A stretch of 64,000 nucleotides of DNA from Sphingomonas sp. ATCC 31555 (GCF_000282895.1 NZ_ALBQ01000007.1:1-64000); one strand, 5' to 3'; positions 7,073 through 15,454 are shown, numbered from the stretch's first letter. The notes: generated by a model from the sequence alone, not told the origin. Translations and numbers: made by a program.

Positions 7073-9570
7073 ACGACAAGCTCGAACTCGATATTCCAGT
7101 ATTGTTGCCGGACCTTCCTGACGCGGCCGACGCTTGCCTGGACCGTCTCGTATCAACCCTGTCAAAGCGCGAAGGCGTCGAGCGGGCGCATGTGATCTGC
7201 CTCGATGGCGACACGCCGGCGGCCCTGTGCATCCATTTCGACGCCGCCAAGCTACCGCTGCCGCGATTGCGTGAAATGGTGCGGGCCGCAGGTGCCGAAA
7301 TCACTGAACGCTACGGTCATGCGATCTGGCAGGTGACAGGGATCAGTCACGAACGGCGGGCGCGCACGGTCAGCGATGCGCTATGCGCGTTGCCCGGGGT
7401 GGTACAGGCAAGCGCCAGCACCAGCGGGTCGGTCCGGGTCGAATATGATCGCCGAGAGACCACAGAAGAGGAAGTGCGCGCTGCTCTTCGCAAGCTGAAG
7501 GTGAGGGTTGGCAAGCGGGTCGCCGCCGATGACCATGCCGGCCACGACCACGGCCCCGGGGGCCACGACGCGGGCGAAGAGAAGCACGGCCCCGGCGATG
7601 GTCACGACCATAGCCACGCCGAATTTCTCGGCCCCAATACCGAGCTGATCTTCGCGCTTGCCTGCGGCGCGCTGCTGGGGATCGGCTATGCGATCGAAAG
7701 GCTGGTTGCCGGCGCACCGGAGTGGCTGCCCACGGCCTGCTATGTCGCAGCCTATTTCTTCGGCGGGTTCTTCACGCTGCGCGAGGCGATCGACAACCTT
7801 CGGATGAAGAAGTTCGAGATCGACACGCTGATGTTGGTTGCTGCCGCCGGCGCCGCTGCGCTGGGCGCATGGGCCGAAGGCGCGCTGCTGCTGTTCCTGT
7901 TCAGCCTTGGCCATGCGCTTGAGCATTACGCGATGGGACGCGCCAAGAAGGCGATCGAGGCACTGGCGAAGCTCGCCCCGGAAACCGCGACCGTGCGCCG
8001 CAACGGGGAGACCAGCGAAATCCCGGTCGAACAGATGGTCGTCGGCGATATCGCCATCGTGCGCCCGAATGAGCGCCTGCCTGCCGACGGCTTCATCATC
8101 AAGGGCGCAAGCGCGATCAATCAGGCCCCGGTGACGGGTGAAAGCATTCCGGTCGACAAGGTGCCGGTCGCGGACGCTGCGGCGGCACGCGCCAAGCCCG
8201 ACGCGGTGGACGCGGAAAGCCGGGTCTTTGCCGGTACGATCAACGGCGGCGGTGCGATCGAGATCGAGGTGACGCGCCGTTCCAATGAAAGCGCGCTTGC
8301 CAAGGTCGTCAAGATGGTGAGCGAAGCGGAGACGCAAAAGTCGCCGACGCAGCGCTTCACCGACCGGTTCGAGCGGATCTTCGTGCCCGCCGTCCTGATC
8401 CTGTCGGTGCTTCTCCTGTTCGCTTGGGTCGTCGTCGACGAGCCGTTCCGCGACAGCTTCTACCGCGCGATGGCGGTGCTGGTGGCGGCAAGCCCCTGCG
8501 CGCTTGCGATCGCCACGCCGAGCGCGGTGCTATCGGGCGTCGCCCGCGCAGCGCGCGGCGGCGTGCTGGTGAAGGGCGGTGCGCCGCTCGAAAATCTAGG
8601 GTCGCTGAAGGCGATCGCCTTCGACAAGACGGGCACGCTGACCGAAGGTCGGCCGCGCATCACTGATGTCGTGCCGGTCGATGGCGCCGATGAAGGCGAG
8701 CTGCTGGCGCTGGCCGTGGCTGTCGAGGCGCTGAGCGATCATCCGCTGGCCCAAGCGATCGTCAAGGACGGTCGCGAACGTCTGGATGGGCGCGCCTTGC
8801 CCACTGCCGGCGATCTCAAGAGCCTGACCGGTCGCGGCGTCACCGCAAGCGTCGATGGCGAGACGGTGTGGATCGGCAAGGCCGAGATGTTCGGAAGTGA
8901 GGGCATTCCGGCGCTGGGGCAGGGAGCGCAGGACGCGATAGCGAAACTGCGCGAGAACGGGCGCACGACGATGGTGGTCCGCAAGGGGGATCGCGACCTG
9001 GGCGCGATCGGCCTGATGGATACGCCTCGCGAAGCGGCAAAAACCGCGCTGCGCCGGCTGCACGAGATGGGCGTATCGCGGATGATTATGATCTCCGGCG
9101 ACCACCAGAAAGTCGCCGAAGCGATCGCCAACGATGTCGGGATCGACGAGGCGTGGGGCGACCTCATGCCCGAAGACAAGGTTGCGGCGATCAAGAAACT
9201 CGCCGGCGAAGACAAGGTCGCAATGGTGGGTGACGGCGTGAACGATGCCCCGGCGATGGCAAGCGCCACGGTCGGCATCGCGATGGGCGCGGCGGGGTCG
9301 GACGTTGCGCTGGAGACAGCCGACGTCGCCCTGATGGCTGACGATCTGGCGCACTTGCCATTCGCGGTGGGCCTAAGCCGGCATACGCGTGGAATTATCC
9401 GGCAGAACGTCTTCGTCAGCCTGGGTGTCGTCGCCTTCCTCGTTCCTGCCACCATCCTTGGCCTCGGTATTGGGCCAGCGGTGGCGGTTCATGAAGGATC
9501 AACGCTGCTTGTTGTCATCAATGCGCTCAGGCTGCTCGCCTACCGCGATCCGGCGGGGAAGGCGGCATGA
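7069..9570 (+). CDS. P1B-4-type metal-exporting ATPase
   Basis: 833 residues. The start at 7069 is chosen because AAAGGAGG precedes it; a GTG at 6943 would run deep into the CDF gene. The N-terminus has a heavy-metal-associated-like region without a clear CxxC, then a His/Asp-rich linker (about residues 150-185). The TM metal site is SPC (residues 475-477), the phosphorylation loop DKTGT begins at residue 519, and GDGVND follows. The last membrane helix carries HEGST (from residue 808). SPC plus HEG(G/S)T is the P1B-4 subclass (Co, Zn, Ni, Fe) rather than CPC copper or zinc pumps. Exports metal from cytosol to periplasm, feeding CzcA-type envelope efflux. Metal specificity is inference. Confidence 0.9.
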   Translation: MNDKLELDIPVLLPDLPDAADACLDRLVSTLSKREGVERAHVICLDGDTPAALCIHFDAAKLPLPRLREMVRAAGAEITERYGHAIWQVTGISHERRARTVSDALCALPGVVQASASTSGSVRVEYDRRETTEEEVRAALRKLKVRVGKRVAADDHAGHDHGPGGHDAGEEKHGPGDGHDHSHAEFLGPNTELIFALACGALLGIGYAIERLVAGAPEWLPTACYVAAYFFGGFFTLREAIDNLRMKKFEIDTLMLVAAAGAAALGAWAEGALLLFLFSLGHALEHYAMGRAKKAIEALAKLAPETATVRRNGETSEIPVEQMVVGDIAIVRPNERLPADGFIIKGASAINQAPVTGESIPVDKVPVADAAAARAKPDAVDAESRVFAGTINGGGAIEIEVTRRSNESALAKVVKMVSEAETQKSPTQRFTDRFERIFVPAVLILSVLLLFAWVVVDEPFRDSFYRAMAVLVAASPCALAIATPSAVLSGVARAARGGVLVKGGAPLENLGSLKAIAFDKTGTLTEGRPRITDVVPVDGADEGELLALAVAVEALSDHPLAQAIVKDGRERLDGRALPTAGDLKSLTGRGVTASVDGETVWIGKAEMFGSEGIPALGQGAQDAIAKLRENGRTTMVVRKGDRDLGAIGLMDTPREAAKTALRRLHEMGVSRMIMISGDHQKVAEAIANDVGIDEAWGDLMPEDKVAAIKKLAGEDKVAMVGDGVNDAPAMASATVGIAMGAAGSDVALETADVALMADDLAHLPFAVGLSRHTRGIIRQNVFVSLGVVAFLVPATILGLGIGPAVAVHEGSTLLVVINALRLLAYRDPAGKAA

Positions 9571-10316
9571 AGTGGATGATCGCCTTCGACCTCGACGGCA
9601 CGCTTGCCGAGAGCAAGCGGCCGCTATCGGAAGATATGGCCGCAACCCTCGCCCGATTGCTCGCCGTCACGGATGTGGCGGTGATCTCGGGCGGGGACTG
9701 GCCGCAGTTCGAAAAGCAGGTCGCCTCGCGTCTTCCTGCCGGCGCCGCGCTTGACCGTCTCTGGTTGATGCCGACCACAGGCACAAAACTCTATCGGTTC
9801 ATCAATGGCGCTTGGCGCGCAGTCTATGCCGAGCTGTTCGACGATGCAGAGAAGGCGACGATCCGCGCGGCCTTCGATCAGGCCCTGACCGATGCCGGCC
9901 TCGCCGACGAACGTATCTGGGGCGAACGGATTGAGGACCGGGGCAGCCAGATTACCTTTTCGGGGCTGGGGCAGGCAGCGCCGCTAAAGGAAAAGGAAGC
10001 GTGGGATCCTGACCGAAAGAAGAGGACCGCGTTGCAGGCCACGTTGCGCGCGACGCTGCCGGACCTCTCGATCAATCTAGGTGGCACGACATCGATCGAC
10101 GTGACCAGGGCAGGGGTGGACAAGGGCTATGGCCTGAAGCGCTTGAGTGCTGAAAGCGGCGTCCCGCTCGACGGGATGCTGTTCATCGGCGATGCGATCT
10201 TCCCCGGTGGGAATGACTATCCCGCCGCTGAAATTGGCCTCGATACGGTGAGAGTGCGCGACGTTGCGGAAACCACCGCCGTCGTGACTGCCATCATCGC
10301 ATGTCTGCACCGGTAG
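9567..10316 (+). CDS. HAD-IIB family hydrolase, phosphomannomutase-like
   Basis: 249 residues. Motif I FDLDGTLAES is at residues 7-16, motif II is ISGGD around residue 50, and motif III/IV is the C-terminal GDAIFPGGNDYP, the Cof/PMM-type HAD-IIB arrangement with an alpha/beta cap in between. Overall length and the GGDWPQFEKQ segment resemble eukaryotic-type phosphomannomutase and sugar phosphatases. Substrate unknown; a sugar phosphate is most likely. It overlaps the ATPase gene by 4 bases, so it is co-translated with it, an unusual partner for a metal pump. Confidence 0.75.
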   Translation: MKWMIAFDLDGTLAESKRPLSEDMAATLARLLAVTDVAVISGGDWPQFEKQVASRLPAGAALDRLWLMPTTGTKLYRFINGAWRAVYAELFDDAEKATIRAAFDQALTDAGLADERIWGERIEDRGSQITFSGLGQAAPLKEKEAWDPDRKKRTALQATLRATLPDLSINLGGTTSIDVTRAGVDKGYGLKRLSAESGVPLDGMLFIGDAIFPGGNDYPAAEIGLDTVRVRDVAETTAVVTAIIACLHR

Positions 10317-10338
10317 GGATCGCCGATGTTCGCGATCC
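10317..10338 (+). terminator. Stem-loop right after the HAD gene
   Basis: GGATCGC and GCGATCC form a 7-bp stem with an 8-base loop, beginning one base after the stop. No T-run follows. It probably marks the end of the ZIP-CDF-ATPase-HAD transcript, before a 115-bp gap. Confidence 0.4.
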
Positions 10339-10430
10339 CCGCCTTGGGCCTGAACGTCTGTGGGACTCTCGGCCCGACCTTACCCCTTTACCTCCGATCT
10401 GGAGCAATCGCGTAGAACAGGCAGGCCGGC

Positions 10431-10886
10431 ATGTTTCAAAGCTCGTGGTGGGAGATAACCACCCATATCATCAGTCTCGCCATCGCCTACGCGCTCGCCC
10501 TTCCTGTTGGCTGGGATCGCGAGAACGACGCCCGCAGCGCAGGCATCCGTACATTCCCGTTGGTTGCCATCGCCAGTTGCGGCTTCGTGCTGGTGGGCAT
10601 TGCGATCCTCGGCCGCACGTCTCCAGCGCAAGCCAGGTTGCTCGAAGGTCTGATTACGGGTGTCGGCTTCATCGGGGGCGGCGCGATTCTGAAGAAGGGC
10701 GACAAGGCGTCAGGCACAGCGACGGCGGCCAGTCTGTGGGCGACTGGCGCGCTCGGCGCGGCCGTGGGCTACGGCCTATACGACATCGCCTTCATCCTGA
10801 GCGCTACCACCTTCCTCACCCTGCGCTGCTCTCGTCCGCTCAAGCGCGCCACCAATGGCGACGTCGGCAGCTCGGCGAGCCGATGA
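10431..10886 (+). CDS. MgtC/SapB family membrane protein
   Basis: 151 residues, about five membrane segments. LPVGWDRENDARSAGIRTFPLVAIASCGFVL and GLITGVGFIGGGAILK match the conserved MgtC core (ER followed by GIRT, then GxGFLGGG). It lacks the C-terminal ACT-like domain of Salmonella MgtC, as most SapB-type members do. The family is linked to Mg2+ limitation and control of F-type ATP synthase. Position inside a metal cluster suggests a role in Mg homeostasis under metal stress; that is inference. It overlaps the following start by 4 bases. Confidence 0.85.
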   Translation: MFQSSWWEITTHIISLAIAYALALPVGWDRENDARSAGIRTFPLVAIASCGFVLVGIAILGRTSPAQARLLEGLITGVGFIGGGAILKKGDKASGTATAASLWATGALGAAVGYGLYDIAFILSATTFLTLRCSRPLKRATNGDVGSSASR

Positions 10887-11362
10887 CGAGCCCTTGGGCG
10901 AGCCGATGGATGCGGCCTGTGCGATCCCTTACCCGGCGCTGGGCACCGGCGAGGACCATCGCGGCGCGTGACCGCCAACATCGCTTGCTGCGCTGGGCGA
11001 CGCTGCTGGAGCGCAATCCCCACCAGATCATCGGCCTGCTGTCCCCTTCGTGGGCGGGCGGCGACGCGCGCGGCACGATGGTCGATCGGCCGAGCGCGAT
11101 CGATGTCGCATGGAGCGACGTGGTGCTGCGGGTGATGGGGTTGGCGGGACGATCGCGCGGTGAAGCAAAATCGTTCTTCGGGTTGTCGGATGCCGAGCTG
11201 GATCGGATTGCCGCAGGTTCGTGGCGGTGTCCGGTTCGACCCGCTTGGCAGGTCGCCGTGCGGATCAGGAACGTCGAATGTCCGCGCCTGGAAAATCGGA
11301 TCGTTGGGTCCGTCGTCGCCCTCCTGCTCGTGATTTGCGCGATCTCCTATTGGATCTTCTGA
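10883..11362 (+). CDS. Conserved hypothetical protein, C-terminal membrane anchor
   Basis: 159 residues starting in the ATGA overlap with the MgtC gene. The first 60 residues are Arg/Trp-rich, the middle contains GLAGRSRGEAKSFFGLSDAELDRIAAGSWRCPVRPAW (shown only to locate it; the key piece is FFGLSDAELDRIAAGSWRC), and the last 20 residues (IVGSVVALLLVICAISYWIF) form one membrane helix. No family recognised. Translational coupling to mgtC suggests a shared membrane function. Confidence 0.6.
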   Translation: MTSPWASRWMRPVRSLTRRWAPARTIAARDRQHRLLRWATLLERNPHQIIGLLSPSWAGGDARGTMVDRPSAIDVAWSDVVLRVMGLAGRSRGEAKSFFGLSDAELDRIAAGSWRCPVRPAWQVAVRIRNVECPRLENRIVGSVVALLLVICAISYWIF

Positions 11363-11374
11363 CGAGGCTGGTTT

Positions 11375-11983
11375 GTGTTCGACATCATAACATCGATCCT
11401 CGCGTCACTCGGCGGCTTTGGCGTCTTCCTGCTGATGCTGGCCGAAAATGTCTTTCCGCCAATTCCGTCGGAAGTGATTTTGCCACTTGCCGGCTACACC
11501 GCTGCGCAGGGGCGCGGCTCGCTGTGGGTGGTGGCAATCGCCGGCACCCTCGGATCGGCTGCAGGGGCGGTGCTGTGGTACTATGTCGGCCGCTGGATCG
11601 GCATCGAACGATTGAAGCGCTTTGCTTCCCGCCACGGCCGATGGCTGACGTTGACGCCCGGTGAGGTCGATCATGTCGACCGCTGGTTCGACCGCTACGG
11701 TCGTTGGGCGGTTCTGTTCGGGCGCATGGTCCCGGGAGTCCGGACCCTGATTTCGGTGCCCGCAGGGGTCAGCGGGATGCCCCTTGGTCCATTCTTGGTC
11801 TCGACGCTCACCGGCTCGGCCATATGGACCGTTATCCTCGTGCTGGCGGGCTATGAGCTGGGCGAACGCTATAGCCAGGTGGCGAGCGTCATCGAACCGG
11901 TCAGCAACGCCGTGCTCGCGCTGGCCGTCATCTGGTATCTTTGGCGGGTCGCGACTTTCGGGCGATCAAGGGGTGGCCATTGA
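11375..11983 (+). CDS. DedA/VTT-domain membrane protein
   Basis: 202 residues from a GTG. Signature elements of the DedA family are clear: ENVFPPIPSEVILPLAGYTA near the N-terminus, the F-GRMVPGVRTLISVPAGVSGMPL segment, and a hydrophobic C-terminal pair of helices. DedA proteins act in lipid recycling and envelope homeostasis and often affect resistance to membrane stress. It sits at the end of the mgtC group; its stop (TGA) overlaps the next start as TGATG. Confidence 0.85.
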   Translation: MFDIITSILASLGGFGVFLLMLAENVFPPIPSEVILPLAGYTAAQGRGSLWVVAIAGTLGSAAGAVLWYYVGRWIGIERLKRFASRHGRWLTLTPGEVDHVDRWFDRYGRWAVLFGRMVPGVRTLISVPAGVSGMPLGPFLVSTLTGSAIWTVILVLAGYELGERYSQVASVIEPVSNAVLALAVIWYLWRVATFGRSRGGH

Positions 11984-12204
11984 TGGCTGACCTGCTGCCC
12001 GCGTTTCCTGCCGGCCTTTGGCTCATGGCAGCTTCGATGCTTGTCCGCATCACACGCTTTGCACGTGCCTTTAGCCTGATCTCACCAGCCAGCGCGATCA
12101 TCCTCATCAGATTGGTTGGAAGGCTTCACCGCAGCGGATTTCACGCATGGCGTCGCAACGGAGGGAAGTGGCGTTGGGCCGGAATATGGAGAGGATCGAC
12201 ATAA
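11983..12204 (+). CDS. Possible small membrane protein coupled to neighbours
   Basis: 73 residues, with hydrophobic stretches at the N-terminus (LLPAFPAGLWLMAASMLV) and middle (ISPASAIILIRLV) and a Trp/Arg-rich tail. Its ATG overlaps the DedA stop (TGATG) and its stop overlaps the ATG of the next lipoprotein gene (TAATG), which supports real translation. Against it: no strong ribosome-binding site and no recognised family. Confidence 0.4.
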   Translation: MADLLPAFPAGLWLMAASMLVRITRFARAFSLISPASAIILIRLVGRLHRSGFHAWRRNGGKWRWAGIWRGST

Positions 12205-12434
12205 TGGGGAACAGCAAGCAGCAGGCGATCATCGCCGTTGCCGCAACAATCGTTCTGTCCGGATGCGGGCTGATTAAACCACGCGACGCCGGCTATTTCC
12301 GCTTCCACGCGGAAGAGGCGAGACTGGTCGTCACACGCTGCGAGCGGGGCCAAGAGACCGGCAGCGACTGCGAGGCCGCGGCGCAAGCCGTGGCCGAGCT
12401 CGACGCGGCGGCGGGGCGGCAGTCTGGACGCTGA
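12204..12434 (+). CDS. EexN-like small lipoprotein
   Basis: 76 residues from the ATG preceded by GGAGAGG; an in-frame ATG at 12189 and further upstream starts lack a better site. Signal peptide and lipobox (VLSGC) lead to a Cys-anchored mature chain. YFRFHAEEARLVVTRCERG followed by SDCEAAAQAVAELDAA fits the EexN/TrbK pattern (Y-x2-H-x2-E, two Cys about ten residues apart, then an Ala-rich helix). EexN-type proteins mediate entry exclusion of related plasmids. It lies outside the transfer operon, unlike the second such gene at 24881, so a different target or a stress role is possible. Confidence 0.55.
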   Translation: MGNSKQQAIIAVAATIVLSGCGLIKPRDAGYFRFHAEEARLVVTRCERGQETGSDCEAAAQAVAELDAAAGRQSGR

Positions 12435-12492
12435 AGCGAGCCACCTTCGCCCGCCCCATGAACCAAATCACTATCACTGGAGAAGAATCGTA

Positions 12493-12878
12493 ATGATCGG
12501 AAGCAACAGGCCGTTCGCGCTGATGCTGGCAATGACCGCCGTCTTAACCCCCTTTCCGCGAAGGCACAGCATACCCAGCATGGGTCAACTGGTGCCGTGT
12601 CAGGCTCGCTAAACGAGCCGCCCGCTACGCGGGCCTACCGGGCCGCAAATGCCAAGATGCATGGCGATATGGACGTAGCCTTCACGGGTGATGCCGACGC
12701 CGATTTTATGCGCGCGATGATTCCCCATCATGAAGGCGCTATCGCGATGGCTGAAATCGAATTGAAGTATGGCCGAGATCCCGCCGTGCGCCGCCTCGCG
12801 GCCGCAGTGGTGGCAACCCAAAGGCGCGAGATCGCCGAAATGCGCACCTGGCTTGCACGTCGGCAACCCCGAAAGTAG
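12493..12878 (+). pseudogene. DUF305 protein, frameshifted in its signal region
   Basis: Translation from the ATG at 12493 (GGAGAAG upstream) gives a signal-like start [20 protein letters not shown] and then goes out of frame. The +1-shifted frame continues as [11 protein letters not shown] and then the DUF305 domain with [23 protein letters not shown], ending at 12878. Adding one C to the C5 run at 12548-12552 restores one chain of about 128 residues with a good AxA cleavage site (SAKAQ). Either the gene is disrupted or the assembly lost one C. Without correction only an internal ATG or GTG near 12597 could give a cytosolic fragment. DUF305 proteins are periplasmic, often copper-linked; two intact ones occur at 44683 and 45142. 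Confidence 0.7.
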
Positions 12879-12958
12879 CGGCTGATTGAAAAGGTGGCGC
12901 TCACCGCCGTCAATGATGGCGACGGTCGTGATTTTGGGATCATAGGCCAGTCGCGCCG

Positions 12959-12992
12959 CCACGTCCCGGCCCTCGTCGGGGCCGGGACGTGG
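12959..12992 (-). terminator. 14-bp perfect hairpin after ardC
   Basis: CCACGTCCCGGCCC and its exact complement flank a 6-base loop, 6 bases past the ardC stop on the minus strand. GC-rich, no T-tract. It separates ardC from the convergent DUF305 gene and probably ends both transcripts. Confidence 0.5.
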
Positions 12993-12998
12993 GGGCGC

Positions 12999-13922
12999 TC
13001 ATGCCGGCTCGTCCAGTTCAGGGGCCGTCTCAACGGCCATGCGGCTCAAGAGCCAGTCGGACGCGTCCTGGGCTAGGCGGGCGGCGGTGAAGATGCACCG
13101 CTTGTCGTTGCGCAGGGCCTGTAGCCAACTCGCCAGATAGGCGGCGTGGTCTTCACGGTCGTGAAGCTTGATGCCGATGGTCGCGCTGACGAACGCCGCC
13201 CCTAGCTCGGCAACCAATTCCTCTCGGGCGTAGTCCTCGCGCTTCGTGGAAATGAGAGAGGGACGGGCAAGTCGGTCAACATGTCCCGTCGCGTGGCAAA
13301 GTTCGTGCGCTAGGGTCGAATAATAGTCATCGCTGGTGTGGAAATCGGCAAACTCGGGCATGACCACATGATCGCCGCTCGGCTGATAATAGGGCTGCGA
13401 TCCGAAGTGTTTAAGGGTGACGGAGATGCGAGCGAAAAGCGCGTCCAGCTCGGCATCCCGCTCATCGGGATTGGTTGCGGTGATGATCGGCGCGGGGGTT
13501 GGATATTTCGCCTCGATGCCATCGATCTGCTCGGCATTGAAAACGGTATAGCGCTTAAGAAACGCCACCTGACGCTTGCCGTCCTCGCTGCTCTCTCCAC
13601 CCTTGTCGGCGTCAACCTCGATCTTGTTGGCATAGACGACGGTCGAACCCTTCTCGCCCTTGCGGACGCATCCACCAAGCGCAAGCGCTTGCTTGAAGGT
13701 CAGCCAATGCGGAGAGGCATAGCCCTTGGTCATGGCGGCAACCCAAAGGGTCAGGACGTTGATGCCCCGATAGGGAACGCCGGTCGAGCGGAGCGGGATA
13801 TTCGGTGCGGTGCTGCCATTCCACGATTTCGACCACGGCCGGGTGCCGGCCTCGATCATCGCGATCATCTGATCGGTGATTTCCTGATAGATGTCGGCTC
13901 GATTGTCGGTGATCCGTCCCAT
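12999..13922 (-). CDS. ardC: ArdC-type antirestriction protein
   Basis: 307 residues from the ATG with GGAAG upstream; an upstream in-frame start at 13967 is less likely. The N-terminal half (IYQEITDQMIAMIEAGTRPWSKSW, then PYRGINVLTLW) is the ArdC single-strand DNA-binding domain; the C-terminal half is a zincin-like metallopeptidase domain with HELCH at residues 206-210 and a downstream acidic helix (REELVAELGAAF). ArdC proteins protect incoming plasmid DNA from type I restriction, acting on the transferred strand in the recipient. A leader of about 170 bp, duplicated upstream of the DUF3768 gene at 60.2 kb, begins 52 bases upstream of the start. Confidence 0.95.
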   Translation of the reverse strand: MGRITDNRADIYQEITDQMIAMIEAGTRPWSKSWNGSTAPNIPLRSTGVPYRGINVLTLWVAAMTKGYASPHWLTFKQALALGGCVRKGEKGSTVVYANKIEVDADKGGESSEDGKRQVAFLKRYTVFNAEQIDGIEAKYPTPAPIITATNPDERDAELDALFARISVTLKHFGSQPYYQPSGDHVVMPEFADFHTSDDYYSTLAHELCHATGHVDRLARPSLISTKREDYAREELVAELGAAFVSATIGIKLHDREDHAAYLASWLQALRNDKRCIFTAARLAQDASDWLLSRMAVETAPELDEPA

Positions 13923-13973
13923 GATGTCTTCCTTTCCTTTGAGGCTGAAAGCCGGTCGCAACAGCAACCGGCT

Positions 13974-14147
13974 CTGCCTTTCCGGCGAGGAACGGGATGG
14001 GGAGGGAGGGCGAGAATCTGGCCTCTGGCGCGGGCGAGCCGCCTAGCGCGGCCGACGCTCCGCAGGGCGTCGGGTGCCGCGTTTGGCGGATTACACGGGG
14101 GGCCTGATTGTCGTTCGGGAACGAAAGGGCAGCCGCCCTTGGTGTTC
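13974..14147 (-). repeat. Duplicated leader, copy A (upstream of ardC)
   Basis: About 170 bp matching 60660-60823 in the same orientation, with small gaps. Shared blocks include GGCGAGG, GGGATGGGGAGGG, CGAGAATCT, GGCGCGGGCGAGCCGCC, CGGGTGCCG, TTGGCGGATTACACGGG, ATTGTCGTTCGGGAACGAAA and CCCTTGGTGTTCCC. Two small hairpins are kept in both copies: TCGTT-CGGG-AACGA (14111-14124) and AAGGGC-AGCC-GCCCTT (14125-14140). It lies 52 bases upstream of the ardC start; the other copy lies 50 bases upstream of the DUF3768 start. A shared promoter, possibly one active on single-stranded DNA, is the favoured reading. Confidence 0.85.
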
Positions 14148-14149
14148 CC

Positions 14150-14522
14150 CGGCACCGGTCTGGCCTCCGGGGGAGGGCAGCGTGCCCAACAAGCTGTGCC
14201 ACGCTCCAGGCGTGTCATGGGGGGTGTGCCACGTGGCACACCTGCCTTGCGGCAGCGCGAATAGGAAAACACGGGGAGAGGGGGAGGCCGTGGGGGCTCC
14301 CGCTGGGTTTATCCTCGGTTGATACGCCAGGAGTGTACCCTGAGCGGTTCCTATATGGGGATGTCCTATGCTTTGTAGGCCCCGTGCGGCTCCCGGGTGG
14401 GCGGTCCAAAGGGCCGGGGAGGGGGCGGCCTGCGCGCCCTGTGGGGCGCCCCTAGTGCCGCCCCCTCAAACTTGAATCCCCTTCGCGCGAGGGGCATATT
14501 TGCAGCCAGAAAGGATAATCAC
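14150..14522. other. Non-coding stretch between ardC leader and wHTH gene
   Basis: No credible gene. It holds one copy of the 20-bp palindrome and a GC-rich segment with strand-biased G runs (about 14395-14465, GGGCCGGGGAGGGGGCGG). The last 60 bases, ending AAAGGATAATCAC, probably carry the promoter and ribosome-binding site of the next gene. Confidence 0.5.
14223..14242. repeat. CACGTG-centred 20-bp palindrome, copy 1
   Basis: Perfect palindrome GGTGTGCCACGTGGCACACC in the intergenic region upstream of the wHTH gene. The central 16 bases TGTGCCACGTGGCACA have the length and CACGTG core of bacterial parS (TGTTTCACGTGAAACA), differing only at positions 4-5 and their mirror. Confidence 0.9.
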
Positions 14523-15008
14523 ATGGCTGCGAAAAAGCAAAAGGACAGCAGCGCCGATCTGCGAACGAATGAGAAGAAGTGGACCAAGCCGCTGATGGAT
14601 GCGGGCTGGACTGCATTGCCGAGCGTCATCATCGAAAATCAGCGCCAGCTCATGCTGTCGCCGCTCGATCTCAACATCATCGTGTATCTGGCGAGCAAAT
14701 GGTGGACGGCGGAGGGCAAGCCCTTTCCGTCCAAGACCACGATGGCGAAGGCGATGGACGTTCATCCGCGCACGATCCAGAAGCACATCGCTGCGCTGGA
14801 GGGGGCAGGGTATATCCGTCGCGAGGAGCGGCGGACCGAAACCGGCAGCCGCACCAACATCTACCATCTCGATGGGCTGATTAAGGCAGTAGCGCCGTTC
14901 GCGGTCGAGAAGCTGGCTGAGATCAAGGACAAGGCCGAGTTGGCGAAGCGCCGTCAGAACCGGGCCGGGGCGCCTAAGCTGCGTCTGGTACAGGATGACG
15001 ACGAGTGA
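14523..15008 (+). CDS. Winged-helix DNA-binding protein
   Basis: 161 residues, ATG with AAAGGA upstream. LDLNIIVYLASKWW, PFPSKTTMAKAMDVHPRTIQKHIAALEGAGYIRRE is a clear winged helix-turn-helix (about residues 65-105), the type found in plasmid replication and DnaD/GntR-like regulators; the C-terminus is a Lys/Ala/Glu helix ending in an acidic tail. It shares a GTGA overlap with a PemK-type toxin gene, so it may be that toxin's antitoxin or autoregulator. Other possibility: a replication accessory protein, as its domain plan resembles the one at 38976-39812. Confidence 0.7.
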   Translation: MAAKKQKDSSADLRTNEKKWTKPLMDAGWTALPSVIIENQRQLMLSPLDLNIIVYLASKWWTAEGKPFPSKTTMAKAMDVHPRTIQKHIAALEGAGYIRREERRTETGSRTNIYHLDGLIKAVAPFAVEKLAEIKDKAELAKRRQNRAGAPKLRLVQDDDE

Positions 15009-15454
15009 ACGCGCATATCCAAGATCCACCCCCGAAAGTGGAACCGAGGGTTACGGCCGCGCCAAGCATCCGTCAGCTCTACTGGTGTGACTTTCCGCAA
15101 GACGCCCAGCTCCCGGAGTTCTGGAAGCGGCGCCCCGTCATCATCGTGTCGTTCAAGAACACGCTGCATGGCGCGGTCACGGTGGTGCCCTGCTCGACGG
15201 CAGCGCAGCCAGGAAACAAGTGGGCCTTTCCGCTGCAGACCACGATTGACGGTCGGGCGGCGTTCGCGATCTGCGACAAGCTGACGACCGTGGCGGTGAG
15301 CCGGCTAATCCCTGACAAAGGCGGCATCATGCGAATGCCGGTCGGGGAGTTCGACGACATGCTGCGCCTTGTGTTGGCCTGGCTGCCGGTGCCCTCGACG
15401 CCCCCGTCGCCGCCTCAGGGGGTGCCGCCTACGCCCACCGGTTCCGGCGCGTAA
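15005..15454 (+). CDS. PemK/MazF-like protein
   Basis: 149 residues from a GTG overlapping the previous stop. RQLYWCDFPQDAQLPEFWKRRPVIIVS, then AVTVVPCSTAAQ, and AICDKLTTVAVSRL follow the PemK/MazF barrel: an RPVxIxS strand, a TVxPxS strand and a D-x-x-x-x-SRL strand. The family are ribosome-independent or -dependent mRNA endonucleases. A proline-rich tail (PSTPPSPPQGVPPTPTG) is unusual and probably disordered. The partner upstream is a winged-helix protein rather than a standard MazE/PemI antitoxin. Function as a toxin is inference from the fold. Confidence 0.75.
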   Translation: MNAHIQDPPPKVEPRVTAAPSIRQLYWCDFPQDAQLPEFWKRRPVIIVSFKNTLHGAVTVVPCSTAAQPGNKWAFPLQTTIDGRAAFAICDKLTTVAVSRLIPDKGGIMRMPVGEFDDMLRLVLAWLPVPSTPPSPPQGVPPTPTGSGA

